DNA of 64,000 nt, taken from JAICNG01 sp035249985 (lineage in GTDB: Bacteria > Gemmatimonadota > Gemmatimonadetes > Gemmatimonadales > Gemmatimonadaceae). The notes beneath the pieces are model-generated. The model saw nothing but the letters and a program-made list of their open reading frames with translations, ran no database searches and was not told the DNA's origin. Location of the stretch: NCBI GenBank assembly GCA_035249985.1, contig DATFFP010000082.1, positions 50,661 to 114,660 of the forward strand. Direction: 5' to 3'. Made by a program: the position numbers and the translations under genes. Shown piece by piece: positions 8,469-17,709 of this stretch. Positions within the stretch are counted from its first letter, which is position 1, and every line of letters begins with the position of its first letter.

Positions 8469-10567
8469 GCGTTGTGCCCCGCGGCGATGACGGTGTTGCG
8501 GATCTCGACGTCGCCCGAGCCCAGCGCCAGGGCGAGGACGGCGCCGACGCCGCGACCTCTCGCCCAATGCGTCGCGAGGCCGTTCAGCGCCGCGAGCATC
8601 GTGGGAGACTTCGGCGCGAGTCGCGGCCGGCCGAAGAGTCTTCGCGACGACCCGGCCGCGCGCTCCATGAGCCACTCCAGCACCTCCGTCGTGCGAACCG
8701 ATGCAATGACGGCGATCGCGTGCGAGCTCAGCTCCGGGTCGAGCGTGCCCTCGGTGACGCGCCGTTGCAAGATCGCGACCGCGGACATCGGACACCGACC
8801 CGAGGCGGCCTGCAATGCGACGCGAAAGACCCGCTCATCGCCGTCGTCGAGGCCGGCACAGATCGCGCGCTCCCGCGTCGCCGGAATCCCGACCAGAATG
8901 CGAATTGCCTCACGGCGCACGCGGCCGTCGGCATGCCGCGCATAGCTCGTGCCCAGCTCGACGTTCTGATCGCCGAGATCAGCGAGAAGCATCAGCATGT
9001 TGCGCACGACGAACCAGCGCTCGTCAGGCAGACGGCCGGTGATGACCGTGGTCACCTCGGGTCCGAGCTGGACGAGGAGATCGAGCAGCTTCCGACGAAT
9101 CGCCCGCGATGGGGAGACTTCGAGCGCGTCGAGCAGCGGGTCCGCGGCCGCGAGCTTGAGCCGCGGAACGAGGTGATCGACGAGCGTGAAATCGATCGGC
9201 ACCTCGCGGAGTGCCGTGCGAAGCTGTTCCGGCGAGGCGAGTTGTCGCCACATGGCGGCGGCCGCGCGGCTCCGCTCCGGGGCGTTCGAGACCAGCGTGA
9301 ACAGCCGCAGCAGGTCGCCCCGCCCGATCATCGCCTCCACCGCTCGCGTCACCGGCTCACCTAACGAATCGAGCTCCAGGCTCATCTGGATGATCCGCTC
9401 CGGCTCCGGACCGCGCGAGGAGGGCTCGCTGGTCGCGAAGAGCGGTGCCGCCTTGGCCATGTGGTCGAGGACGACGCGATAGTTCCCCGGGTTCGGATCG
9501 TCGAGCGTCCAGTCGCCGATGAGACGCTGCACGTGATCCCGAAGCTCGCTCTCGGCGCCCGCGCGCAGCTCGGGGGCCGCCCCCTGCTCGGCGTGCGTCG
9601 CGAGCTTCGTGAGCAGGCGCACGAGCGAGTGCGAGATCGTCTGCTGCGAGGTGTCGGCGGCGGCCTGAACGAGCTCCATGACGGCGTCGACCGCCATCCC
9701 CTGTGCGGCATCGAGCATGAAGCGCCGCCGCTGCGAGAGATCGCCGCCCATCTCGAGCAGTCGCCGAAGTGTCGCGGGATTGAGCGCGCTGACCATCATC
9801 GAGATGCGCTTCTGAAGCGCGAGCGACTCGGCGCCGCCTTTGCGCTTCAGCTCCTCGGCAATCTGCAGCAGGTAGCCGACGATGACCTGGTCGTAGGCGA
9901 CTTCACGACGGTGCTCGTCGATCGCTTTCGCCACGACCACCGGGTCGGTCGACGGCACCTCACCGGTCGTGGAAGCGGCCGATTCGGCGAACATCGCGGC
10001 ACGGGCAAGCCCGACCCAGAGCTGCGCGGCACGCGCACCCGCCTCTCCATTGCTACCGCCGCCGCCTGCCGCATCCCGCGACGAGCGCTCACTGGCCAGC
10101 TCCAGCTGGTCGTAGGTGAGGGGGAAGGCGCGAATATGCGCCCAGCGGCGAAGCTCTTCCGCGGACCGCAAGCCTAACGGTGTGACGCTGCGCTCAGCAT
10201 CGGCGGCGATCGTCTTGAGCAGATCGGCGACCTCATCGCGCGCGATGCCGCGCAGGAACTTCACGGCGCCGAGGTGATGGCGGTGGAGCCGCTGCGCGAG
10301 GTCGCGCAGGAGCGAGTTACTCGCGGCCGTGACGACGCCCTCGATGACGAGCTGCTGTCTCGCAACGCCAAGGGAAAGGGTGGCCCGGTCCTGAAGCAGA
10401 CGGACCAGGCGCAAGACGAGCGCATCGACGGCGCCGGCCAGCAGGGGATGCCCCGACGGATAAATCGCGTTCTTGTGTAACGCGATCGACAGCTCGATGA
10501 GAAAGTCGGCGAGATCGCGCGACAGCGCGGCGCTTTCGCCCGACGCGGTAGCGTGCGCGTGGGTCAC
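8465..10567 (-). CDS. HEAT-like repeat protein, c-di-GMP operon partner
   Basis: A 700-residue, largely helical cytoplasmic protein without recognised catalytic motifs. The N-terminal domain (residues about 15-140) carries YPSGHP at 36-41 and matches the N-terminus of the next protein (HD-GYP) ungapped at FL, AL, Y, GHP and A-x-D. The remaining two thirds look like HEAT/armadillo-type helical repeats (for example ALEVSPSRAIRRKLLDLLVQLG and YARHADGRVRREAIRILVGI). The start is GTG 10567, preceded by a strong GAGAGGGGG ribosome-binding site. A scaffold or sensor role for the c-di-GMP enzymes is inferred from the shared domain and operon. Confidence 0.8.
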   Translation of the reverse strand: MTHAHATASGESAALSRDLADFLIELSIALHKNAIYPSGHPLLAGAVDALVLRLVRLLQDRATLSLGVARQQLVIEGVVTAASNSLLRDLAQRLHRHHLGAVKFLRGIARDEVADLLKTIAADAERSVTPLGLRSAEELRRWAHIRAFPLTYDQLELASERSSRDAAGGGGSNGEAGARAAQLWVGLARAAMFAESAASTTGEVPSTDPVVVAKAIDEHRREVAYDQVIVGYLLQIAEELKRKGGAESLALQKRISMMVSALNPATLRRLLEMGGDLSQRRRFMLDAAQGMAVDAVMELVQAAADTSQQTISHSLVRLLTKLATHAEQGAAPELRAGAESELRDHVQRLIGDWTLDDPNPGNYRVVLDHMAKAAPLFATSEPSSRGPEPERIIQMSLELDSLGEPVTRAVEAMIGRGDLLRLFTLVSNAPERSRAAAAMWRQLASPEQLRTALREVPIDFTLVDHLVPRLKLAAADPLLDALEVSPSRAIRRKLLDLLVQLGPEVTTVITGRLPDERWFVVRNMLMLLADLGDQNVELGTSYARHADGRVRREAIRILVGIPATRERAICAGLDDGDERVFRVALQAASGRCPMSAVAILQRRVTEGTLDPELSSHAIAVIASVRTTEVLEWLMERAAGSSRRLFGRPRLAPKSPTMLAALNGLATHWARGRGVGAVLALALGSGDVEIRNTVIAAGHNA

Positions 10568-10838
10568 GGCCCCCTCTCGGGACGCGTGGCGAGTGCGATC
10601 GGTTGACGGCGGAGCTGCGGTGGATGCACGGCGGCGTCGGATGGGTGCCAAGGTCCCGAAAGAAAGACGAGCGGAGCCAGTCTCCCGTTACGGTCGTCAG
10701 GCAGGGGCTCGAGGGCCGCAACTCGCTGTCAAGCAAGCCATTTAGCCCGTGGCACATGCGTTGCCAGATTGCTGCCTCGCCGGCCGTCCCGACCCGCGCG
10801 ATGCGGGCGTGCGAGGGCCGCCTAACGCGGAGGAGGTC

Positions 10839-11603
10839 ATGGCAGCAGAGCGCAAGAAAGGATCGTCCGGCCGGGGCGAGAGCCGGTCATCCGGGCGCGG
10901 GAGTGGGAGCCGCGGCGGTTCCGGCGGCGGCGGCGGGTCGCGCAGTCAGGGCGGCTCGAGCCGTTCTGGATCGGGAGGATCGAGCAAATCGGGTAGCGGT
11001 CGCGGCGCTAGCGGCGCTGGCGGCTCACGCGGGAGTGGCGGCTCGGCCCGAGGCGCGAGCTCCACGCGCGGCGGTGCATCGCGCCGCGGCGGATTTGGGG
11101 ACGATCAGGGTACTCGCGTCGGGTCCCCCGATTCAGGCGGACGGGGCGCTTCAGGCTCCCGCGGCGACTATCGCGGACCAAGCACTCAGCCGGTGAAGGA
11201 AGGCCTCGAGGGCAGCATTCTCGAGGGCGCGAGCGGCTACGGCGACGCCCAGGGACAAGGGCGCAGCACCGGTGCGGGCGCCGAGGCGAGCGAGGGCATT
11301 CACGGGGCATCGTCCCGTCGCGGCGAGAGCTCGCGTACCAGCGCGACGAATGCGCGGACCGGCTCGCGCGAGACCTCCTCGACCTCGACGCGCAGCACGA
11401 CCGATCGTTCCGGCTCCGAGCCCATGCGGGGCTCGGAGCAGCAGCACGTCAGTGGCTATGGCGGTGCCGGCGGGGCGCCGAAATCGAGCTCCGATCAGCG
11501 GGAGCCGACCCGCAAGAGCGAGCAGCCCCAAGGCGGCTCGCGCAAACGCGGCTCGCGGGCGCAGGGACGGCTCGGCGACGAAGAGGCGGGGGACGGCTTG
11601 TAG
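10839..11603 (+). CDS. Gly/Ser/Arg-rich disordered protein
   Basis: A 254-residue low-complexity protein. The first 110 residues are almost only Gly, Ser and Arg in RGG/SGG-like patterns; the rest is Ser/Glu/Arg-rich with a few ordered-looking words (GLEGSILEGASGYG, QQHVSGYGG). There are no Cys or Trp residues and no signal peptide. The start was picked at ATG 10839 because CGGAGGAGG lies 4 bp upstream. RGG-type tails bind nucleic acids in other proteins, so an RNA/DNA-binding or condensate-forming role is possible but unproven. Composition alone could also reflect a spurious frame in GC-rich DNA. The good RBS and clean stop next to a terminator-like repeat favour a real gene. Confidence 0.6.
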   Translation: MAAERKKGSSGRGESRSSGRGSGSRGGSGGGGGSRSQGGSSRSGSGGSSKSGSGRGASGAGGSRGSGGSARGASSTRGGASRRGGFGDDQGTRVGSPDSGGRGASGSRGDYRGPSTQPVKEGLEGSILEGASGYGDAQGQGRSTGAGAEASEGIHGASSRRGESSRTSATNARTGSRETSSTSTRSTTDRSGSEPMRGSEQQHVSGYGGAGGAPKSSSDQREPTRKSEQPQGGSRKRGSRAQGRLGDEEAGDGL

Positions 11604-11735
11604 GAAGCTAGTTGGTCAGGGGTCAGGGATCAGGGGTTTAAGGGAGTGGGTCCCAGGAGAGCACGGCAACACCGCGCCTAATCCACAACCCACCCCTCGC
11701 ACCCCCTGATCCCTGACCCCTGACTACTAGCTCCT
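11603..11735. repeat. Inverted repeat with GGTCAGGGATCAGGG arms
   Basis: Arms of about 34 nt (11603-11637 and 11701-11734) match with few mismatches around a 63-nt spacer. Each arm contains tandem GGGTCAGGGATCAGG words. The element fills the gap between two convergent genes, consistent with a shared terminator, and is composed differently from the other intergenic palindromes of the window. Confidence 0.7.
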
Positions 11736-11742
11736 GCCGCGC

Positions 11743-11759
11743 AGCGGCCAACGGCCGCT
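11743..11759. terminator. Short hairpin at the isocitrate lyase stop
   Basis: A 7-bp stem (AGCGGCC with GGCCGCT) and 3-nt loop overlaps the last codons and stop of aceA. Together with the adjacent long inverted repeat it probably ends the aceBA transcript. Confidence 0.45.
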
Positions 11760-13047
11760 ACGCAGCCACAAACTGCTCCGCCTCCGTCGACCCCGCCAGC
11801 GCGCCGGTCGACGCCTCGCCGCGCGTCACTGTCATCAGCACACGGTCGAAGTATCCGGTGCCCGCCTCGCGCTGGTGCTTGGTCGCGGTGTAGCCATCCG
11901 CTTCACGAGCGAACTCCTCCTGCTGCACGCGGACGTACGCCGGCATGCCCTCCTCGGCATAGGCGCGCGCGAGCTCGAAGGTGTGCAGGTTGATGAGGTG
12001 CCACCCGGCGAGCGTGATGAACTGGAACTTGTACCCCATCGCCGAAAGCTCACGCTGGAACTTCGCGATTGTCGCCGCGTCGAGATTGCGCGTCCAGTTG
12101 AACGACGGCGAGCAGTTGTACGCCAGCATCTTCCCCGGAAACTCGGCGTGAATGCCCTCGGCGAAGCGCTTCGCCTCATCGAGATCGGGCGTCGACGTCT
12201 CGCACCAAATGAGGTCGGCGTAGGGCGCGTACGCGAGACCGCGCGCAATGGCCGATCCGAGCCCGCCGCGAACGATGTGATACCCTTCGCGCGTGCGATC
12301 CCCGGTCACGAACGCCCGGTCGCGCTCGTCGACGTCGGACGTCAGCAGGGTCGCGGACAGTGCATCCGTACGCGCGATGATCAGCGTCGGTACGCCCATC
12401 ACATCCGCCGCGAGGCGCGCGGCGACGAGCGTCCGAATGAACTGTGACGTCGGCACCAGGACCTTTCCCCCCATGTGGCCACATTTCTTCTCGGCCGCGA
12501 GCTGGTCCTCGAAGTGCACGCCACCCGCCCCCGCCTCGATCATCGCCTTCATGAGCTCGAAGGCGTGCACGGGACCGCCGAAGCCGGCTTCCGCGTCGGC
12601 GACGATGGGGACCATCCACGACCGATCGGTCTTCCCCTCGCTCCAGTCGATCTGATCGGCGCGCATGAGCGCGTTGTTCAGCCGCCTGACGAGCGCAGGA
12701 ACGCTGTTCACCGGATAGATGCTCTGGTCCGGATAGGTTTGCCCGGCGAGGTTTCCATCGGCAGCAACCTGCCAACCCGAGAGATAGATCGCCTGGAGGC
12801 CCGCACGCACCATCTGCACCGCCTGCGTCCCGGTGAGCGCACCGAACGTGCGCACCAGCTCCTCCGAATGCAGCAGGCTCCAGAGGCGAGAGGCCGTGAG
12901 CTTCGCAATGGTTTGCTCGACGCGCACGGAGCCGCGAAGCGCCACGACATCGTCGGCATTGTACTCGCGCCGAATGCCCGTCCAGCGCGCTTCCCCCCAC
13001 TCCCCCTCGAGTTCCCGCACCTGTCGCGCGAAATCAATGGACGTCAT
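11758..13047 (-). CDS. aceA: Isocitrate lyase
   Basis: A 429-residue cytoplasmic enzyme that splits isocitrate into glyoxylate and succinate, the first step of the glyoxylate shunt. The catalytic loop KKCGHMGGK is intact (about residues 185-195). Substrate and magnesium motifs VADAEAGFGG, IARTDA and CETSTPDLDEA, plus NCSPSFNW, are all present. The length fits the short bacterial ICL class. The start is ATG 13047 (MTSIDFARQ), 13 bp behind malate synthase; a longer open frame runs into that gene and is not used. Operon order is aceB-aceA, so two-carbon compounds, fatty acids or leucine catabolites are likely carbon sources. Confidence 0.97.
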   Translation of the reverse strand: MTSIDFARQVRELEGEWGEARWTGIRREYNADDVVALRGSVRVEQTIAKLTASRLWSLLHSEELVRTFGALTGTQAVQMVRAGLQAIYLSGWQVAADGNLAGQTYPDQSIYPVNSVPALVRRLNNALMRADQIDWSEGKTDRSWMVPIVADAEAGFGGPVHAFELMKAMIEAGAGGVHFEDQLAAEKKCGHMGGKVLVPTSQFIRTLVAARLAADVMGVPTLIIARTDALSATLLTSDVDERDRAFVTGDRTREGYHIVRGGLGSAIARGLAYAPYADLIWCETSTPDLDEAKRFAEGIHAEFPGKMLAYNCSPSFNWTRNLDAATIAKFQRELSAMGYKFQFITLAGWHLINLHTFELARAYAEEGMPAYVRVQQEEFAREADGYTATKHQREAGTGYFDRVLMTVTRGEASTGALAGSTEAEQFVAA

Positions 13048-13060
13048 GCCACCCCTCCCG

Positions 13061-14671
13061 TCATGTCCCGGCAGCGCTGGAGGCACCGTCCTCCAGGTAG
13101 CGCTCGCCGGGAAGTGTGAGAAACTCCGCGAAGTCGTCTCCGAGCACGAGCTCGTCGAGCAGCGCCGCGGCGTCCCGCAGTCGTGTCTGACCCCCTGCCA
13201 CGGAGAGCGCGACGATCTCTGCATCGCGTATCCGCTCGTACATGGCCCTGCTGAACCGCTCACCGTCGACGTCGGCGCCATGTCGCAGCCATTGCCACAG
13301 CTGCGCGCGCGAGATCTCCGCCGTCGCGGTGTCCTCCATGAGATTGTAGATCGCGACCGCGCCCGAGCCGCGCATCCACGACTCGAGATACTGCAGCGCG
13401 ACACTGATGTTGCTTTTCACGCCGGCCGCCGAGACCGCTCCGCCCGGAACGCGCACGTCGAGAATCTGCTCGGCGGAGACGTTCACCTCCGGGCGCTGAC
13501 GATCCTTCTGGTTCGGCTTCTTTCCAAGCACACCGTCGAAGACCTGCTTCGCGACGGGGACGAGGTCCGGATGGGCGACCCAGGTGCCGTCGAAGCCGTC
13601 AGCCGACTCGCGCAGCTTGTCCTCGCGTACCTTGGCGATCGCGGTCTCGTTCACCTCTGCGTCGCGACGGCTGGGAACGAAGGCGGCCATTCCGCCCATG
13701 GCGTGCGCGCCGCGGCGATGGCAGGTCTTCACCAGGAGCTCGGTGTACGCGCGCATGAACGGCACCGTCATCGTGACCTGGGCGCGATCGGGAAGCATCG
13801 TCTCCGGGCGCTGACGGAATTTCTTGATCGCGGAGAAGATGTAGTCCCATCGACCGGCGTTGAGCCCCGCCGCATGCTCACGGAGCTCGTGGAGAACCTC
13901 CTCCATCTCGAGCGCGGCGAGAATCGTCTCGATGAGCACGGTGGCGCGTATCGTCCCGCGCGGGATGCCCAACCACTCCTGCGCCGCGACGAAGACGTCG
14001 TTCCAGAGTCGCGCTTCGCGGTGCGACTCCATCTTCGGCAGGTAGAAATACGGTCCGGTCCCTCGATCGAGCAGCTCTCGGACGTTGTGAAAGAAGTAGA
14101 GGCCAAAATCGAACAGTGACGCCGACATGGGCCGACCATCGACCGTGACGTGTCGCTCGACAAGGTGCCATCCACGCGGGCGCACGAGCAGCGTGGCGAT
14201 CGTCTCGTTGAGCCGGTATTGCTTTCCCTCGGGACTCGCGAAGTCGAGCGTGCGGCGCACCGCGTCCATCAGGTTCCCCTGACCCACGACGATGTTCTCC
14301 CACGTCGGCGAGAGCGCATCCTCGAAGTCGGCCATGAAGCAGCTCGCCCCCGAATTGAGCGCGTTGATCATCATCTTGCGCTCGACGGGGCCAGTGATCT
14401 CGACGCGTCGATCTTCGAGATCGCGCGGGGCCGCGGCCACCCGCCACTCACTTTCGCGGATGCTGGCCGTGTTGCCGAGAAAGCCCGGCGCTGCGCCTCC
14501 GTCGAGCTCGCGCTGCCGATCGATGCGCGCGCGGAGGAGCGCCTCACGAGTGGGGTTGAACTCCCGATGGAGGCGCGCGACGAACGCGAGCGCGTCCTCG
14601 GTGAGGACTCGCGGGAAGTCGGGCACGCGCGCGCCCGCTACCTGCACGCGCTCTCCAGCGCGAGCTGTCAT
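13061..14671 (-). CDS. aceB: Malate synthase A
   Basis: A 536-residue cytoplasmic enzyme condensing glyoxylate and acetyl-CoA to malate. Typical malate synthase A landmarks are visible: FMADFEDALSPTW, RPRGWHL, YFYLPKMESHREARLWNDVF, GTIRATVLIETI (with catalytic Arg and metal-binding Glu) and the C-terminal TAEISRAQLWQW. I chose ATG 14671 because it begins the conserved region; upstream frame is repeat DNA. It is first in the operon with aceA and divergent from ppc. The 263-bp gap to ppc holds a long inverted repeat but no operator that I recognise. Confidence 0.96.
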   Translation of the reverse strand: MTARAGERVQVAGARVPDFPRVLTEDALAFVARLHREFNPTREALLRARIDRQRELDGGAAPGFLGNTASIRESEWRVAAAPRDLEDRRVEITGPVERKMMINALNSGASCFMADFEDALSPTWENIVVGQGNLMDAVRRTLDFASPEGKQYRLNETIATLLVRPRGWHLVERHVTVDGRPMSASLFDFGLYFFHNVRELLDRGTGPYFYLPKMESHREARLWNDVFVAAQEWLGIPRGTIRATVLIETILAALEMEEVLHELREHAAGLNAGRWDYIFSAIKKFRQRPETMLPDRAQVTMTVPFMRAYTELLVKTCHRRGAHAMGGMAAFVPSRRDAEVNETAIAKVREDKLRESADGFDGTWVAHPDLVPVAKQVFDGVLGKKPNQKDRQRPEVNVSAEQILDVRVPGGAVSAAGVKSNISVALQYLESWMRGSGAVAIYNLMEDTATAEISRAQLWQWLRHGADVDGERFSRAMYERIRDAEIVALSVAGGQTRLRDAAALLDELVLGDDFAEFLTLPGERYLEDGASSAAGT

Positions 14672-14841
14672 TTGTGTCCTCGCTCTTGTGACGAAAGCTC
14701 CGGGGGGTGCCCAGAACGAGGGGCAAGGGACGCGCCAGCCCACGACCCCGAAACGCCGCCGATGCGCACTGGTTATGCGCGTCTGAGCGGCACCGGCGCG
14801 ACTGCGATGGGCCAGCCCCTGTCGTGCCGACGCGACACTGA

Positions 14842-14928
14842 GGGATTGCCGATTGCGGATTGCTGATTGCGGATTGCGGGCTTCGGCTTCATACCATTCG
14901 CAGTCAGCAATCCGCAATCCGCGATCCT
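14842..14928. repeat. Inverted repeat of GGATTGC words before ppc
   Basis: The left arm (14842-14880) is a tandem of 7- to 8-nt GGATTGC/CGATTGC units and the right arm (14900-14928) is its complement, with a spacer near 20 nt. Unlike most other palindromes here it lies between divergent genes and ends 6 bp before the ppc start codon, so in the ppc leader RNA it would fold next to the ribosome-binding region. Confidence 0.7.
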
Positions 14929-14934
14929 CCTGGG

Positions 14935-17700
14935 ATGACCCCTGACACGCGCCCCGAAGATCTGCCCCTTCACGACGACGTGCGCCTGCTGGCCTCCACG
15001 CTTGGCGCCGTCATTCGCCGACTGGAGGGCGAGGAGTCGTTTCAGGCCGTCGAAGGGCTGCGTCGCGCCTGTCGTGCACGGCGGCGCGAGCACGCCGACG
15101 CGCCTTCGCTCGACGAGCTGCTCACGCATGTCCATGACCTCCCGCTCGACCGCGCGGCGACGGTCGCTCGTGCCTTCACGCTGTTCTTCCTGCTCATCAA
15201 CACCGCCGAGCAGGTTCATCGCGTCCGACGGCGCGATGCGTACCTGGAAGAGGAGGACGCTTCGCCGCAGCCCGGGTCGTCCCGGTGGGTGATGCACCGC
15301 CTCCGCGCAGACGGACGAACGGCCGCGGAGGTCGCGGAAGCGATGCGCGCACTGGATATACGACCCGTCCTCACCGCGCATCCCACGGAATCCACCCGCC
15401 GCACGCTCCTCGCCCTTCAGGCCCGCGTCGGCGATCTGCTGCTCGCGCACGAGCGCGCACCCGATTGGCGGCGTCGAGAGATCGTGGAGGAGCTGGAGGC
15501 GGAGATCGAGCTCCTCTGGCTCACCGCGGAAGTGCAGCGCGACCGGCCTTCGGTGATGGACGAGGTCGGAAACGCACTCTGGTACCTGGAGGATCGACTC
15601 GTCGATGCCGCATCACGCGTTCGTCAGGAAACGTTGCGCGCGTTCATCGAGGAGTTCGGCCAGCAGCTCAACGAGTTCGTGCCCGTGCGTTTCGGGTCGT
15701 GGGTGGGCGGGGACCGCGATGGGAATCCATACGTCACACCCGACATTACGATCGCCGCTGCCCGACGCGCCGCGTACGCGATCCTCGCCGCGTACCGGCG
15801 CGATGTGGAGGCGCTCGTCGATCGGCTCTCGGTGTCCGATCTCCTCGCGCCGACACCGAAGGCGTTGACCGAGTCGCTCGATCGCGACCGTGAACAGCTT
15901 CCCGACGTCTGGCGGGCGAATCGCCGACGCAACAAGCACGAGCCGGTGCGGCTCAAGCTCTCGTTCGTCGCCGCGCGGATCGAAGCGACGCGTCGGCTCA
16001 TTGCCGCGCGTGACGCTGGCGGCCTCGCATCGGAGCCGGCGGCCTACTCGAGCGCCGAGCCCCTGGAGCGCGATCTCCTGCTCGTGCGCGAGGCGCTCGA
16101 TGAGGCTGGCGCCGCACGCGCACGTGAAGCACAGCTCGATCCGTTGCTCGCCCGCGTGCAGGCGCACGGACTCCACGGCTTTCTTCTCGACGTCCGCGAC
16201 CACGCCGATGTCCACACCAAGGCCGTCGCCGCCATCGCCGGTAGTGTCGGGCTGGGCGCGGCTGATCTCGAGCTCCTGCGTCGCGAGCTGACAGGCCGGC
16301 GCCCGCTCGTCGGCCCGCACCTGCCCCTCGACGACGACACGCGACGGACGCTCGACGTCTTCGCCGTCATGCGTCAGATCCAGCAGGAGCTCGGAGAGGC
16401 GGCCGCGTGCACGTACATCATTTCGATGGCACAGGGGACGGAGGACCTGCTTCGTGTTCTTCTCCTCGCGCGTGAGGCGGGACTCGTCGACCTCGCCTCG
16501 GAGCCGCCGCAATCAGCCATCGACGTGGTGCCACTGTTCGAGACGCTCGGCGATCTCGACCGCGCGCCAGCCGTCGTGCGCGCCCTGCTCGGCGATCCAG
16601 TCTATCGCCGCCAGGTAGACGCACGCGGCCGACGACAGGAGATCATGATCGGATACTCGGACTCGGCGAAGGATGCCGGGCTGCTTCCGGCGGCGTGGGC
16701 GCTCTACCGCGCCCAGGAGGAGATCGCCGCCATCGCCGACTCGTCAGGCATCGAGGTCACGCTGTTCCATGGTCGCGGCGGGACCGTGGGACGAGGGGGC
16801 GGATCGCCAGTCTGGCGAGCGTTGGCCGCCCTGCCACCGGGAACGGTCCGCGGCCGCATCAAGATCACCGAGCAGGGGGAGATCATCTCGCAGCAGTTCG
16901 GCCTCCTTCCGATCGCCGAGCGCTCTCTGGAGGTGACGGTCGCTGGCACGCTCATGCACACCTTTGCGGATTGGCGCACGGCCCTCGCCCCCGGCGAAGA
17001 GGCTCGATTTCGCGAGGTCATGGAGCGTCTGTCCGCGGAGGCGCTTCCCGTCTATCGAAGCCTGGTGCACGACGATCCGGCGATCTTCGAGATGTTGTTG
17101 CAGACGACACCGGTGAAGGAGCTCGCCCACGTTCAGTTCGGCTCGCGTCCTGTATATCGCGAGGGGGCGTCCCAGGGCATGGAGTCGATTCGCGCCATTC
17201 CATGGATGTTTGGCTGGACGCAGATACGCTTGATGCTGCCCGCGTGGCTGGGCGTCGGCACCGCACTCGAGCGCGCGATCGCGGAGCCCGGGACGCTCGA
17301 TCTCTTGCGTCGCATGGCCAAGGTCTGGCCGTTCTTCGATGACTTTCTCGGGAAGGTCGAGATGGTATGCGCGAAGACCGATCTCGAGATCGCGCGCGCG
17401 TACGTGACCCACCTCGAAGGAGACGTCCAGCTCCTCGACCGCCTCGCGGATGAATTCCGTCGTACCGTTCGCGCCGTGCTGGCGATTCGCGACGCCCAGG
17501 ACCTGCTGATGGACAACGAGGTGTTGCGCACGTCGATCGCGCTGCGCAACCCCTATGTCGACCCGCTCTCGCTGCTTCAGATCTCGCTCCTGCGCCGAAA
17601 GCGAGAGTTGCACGATGGCGCTCCGGAAGCGAAGCCGCTCGATGACGCGATCGGAACGACGTTGAACGGAGTGGCGCAGGGACTCAGGAATACCGGGTGA
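14935..17700 (+). CDS. ppc: Phosphoenolpyruvate carboxylase
   Basis: A 921-residue enzyme that carboxylates PEP to oxaloacetate. All family signatures are visible: LTAHPTESTRR (near 145), GSWVGGDRDGNP (near 255), MIGYSDSAKDAGLL (near 570), FHGRGGTVGRGGG (near 610) and the C-terminus ending RNTG, as in bacterial PEPC. The start at ATG 14935 gives MTPDTRPEDLPLHDD, a normal N-terminus. It lies divergent to aceBA, grouping two anaplerotic routes. The start codon is 6 bp downstream of a long inverted repeat, which could modulate expression. Confidence 0.97.
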   Translation: MTPDTRPEDLPLHDDVRLLASTLGAVIRRLEGEESFQAVEGLRRACRARRREHADAPSLDELLTHVHDLPLDRAATVARAFTLFFLLINTAEQVHRVRRRDAYLEEEDASPQPGSSRWVMHRLRADGRTAAEVAEAMRALDIRPVLTAHPTESTRRTLLALQARVGDLLLAHERAPDWRRREIVEELEAEIELLWLTAEVQRDRPSVMDEVGNALWYLEDRLVDAASRVRQETLRAFIEEFGQQLNEFVPVRFGSWVGGDRDGNPYVTPDITIAAARRAAYAILAAYRRDVEALVDRLSVSDLLAPTPKALTESLDRDREQLPDVWRANRRRNKHEPVRLKLSFVAARIEATRRLIAARDAGGLASEPAAYSSAEPLERDLLLVREALDEAGAARAREAQLDPLLARVQAHGLHGFLLDVRDHADVHTKAVAAIAGSVGLGAADLELLRRELTGRRPLVGPHLPLDDDTRRTLDVFAVMRQIQQELGEAAACTYIISMAQGTEDLLRVLLLAREAGLVDLASEPPQSAIDVVPLFETLGDLDRAPAVVRALLGDPVYRRQVDARGRRQEIMIGYSDSAKDAGLLPAAWALYRAQEEIAAIADSSGIEVTLFHGRGGTVGRGGGSPVWRALAALPPGTVRGRIKITEQGEIISQQFGLLPIAERSLEVTVAGTLMHTFADWRTALAPGEEARFREVMERLSAEALPVYRSLVHDDPAIFEMLLQTTPVKELAHVQFGSRPVYREGASQGMESIRAIPWMFGWTQIRLMLPAWLGVGTALERAIAEPGTLDLLRRMAKVWPFFDDFLGKVEMVCAKTDLEIARAYVTHLEGDVQLLDRLADEFRRTVRAVLAIRDAQDLLMDNEVLRTSIALRNPYVDPLSLLQISLLRRKRELHDGAPEAKPLDDAIGTTLNGVAQGLRNTG

Positions 17701-17709
17701 GCGCCAGCC

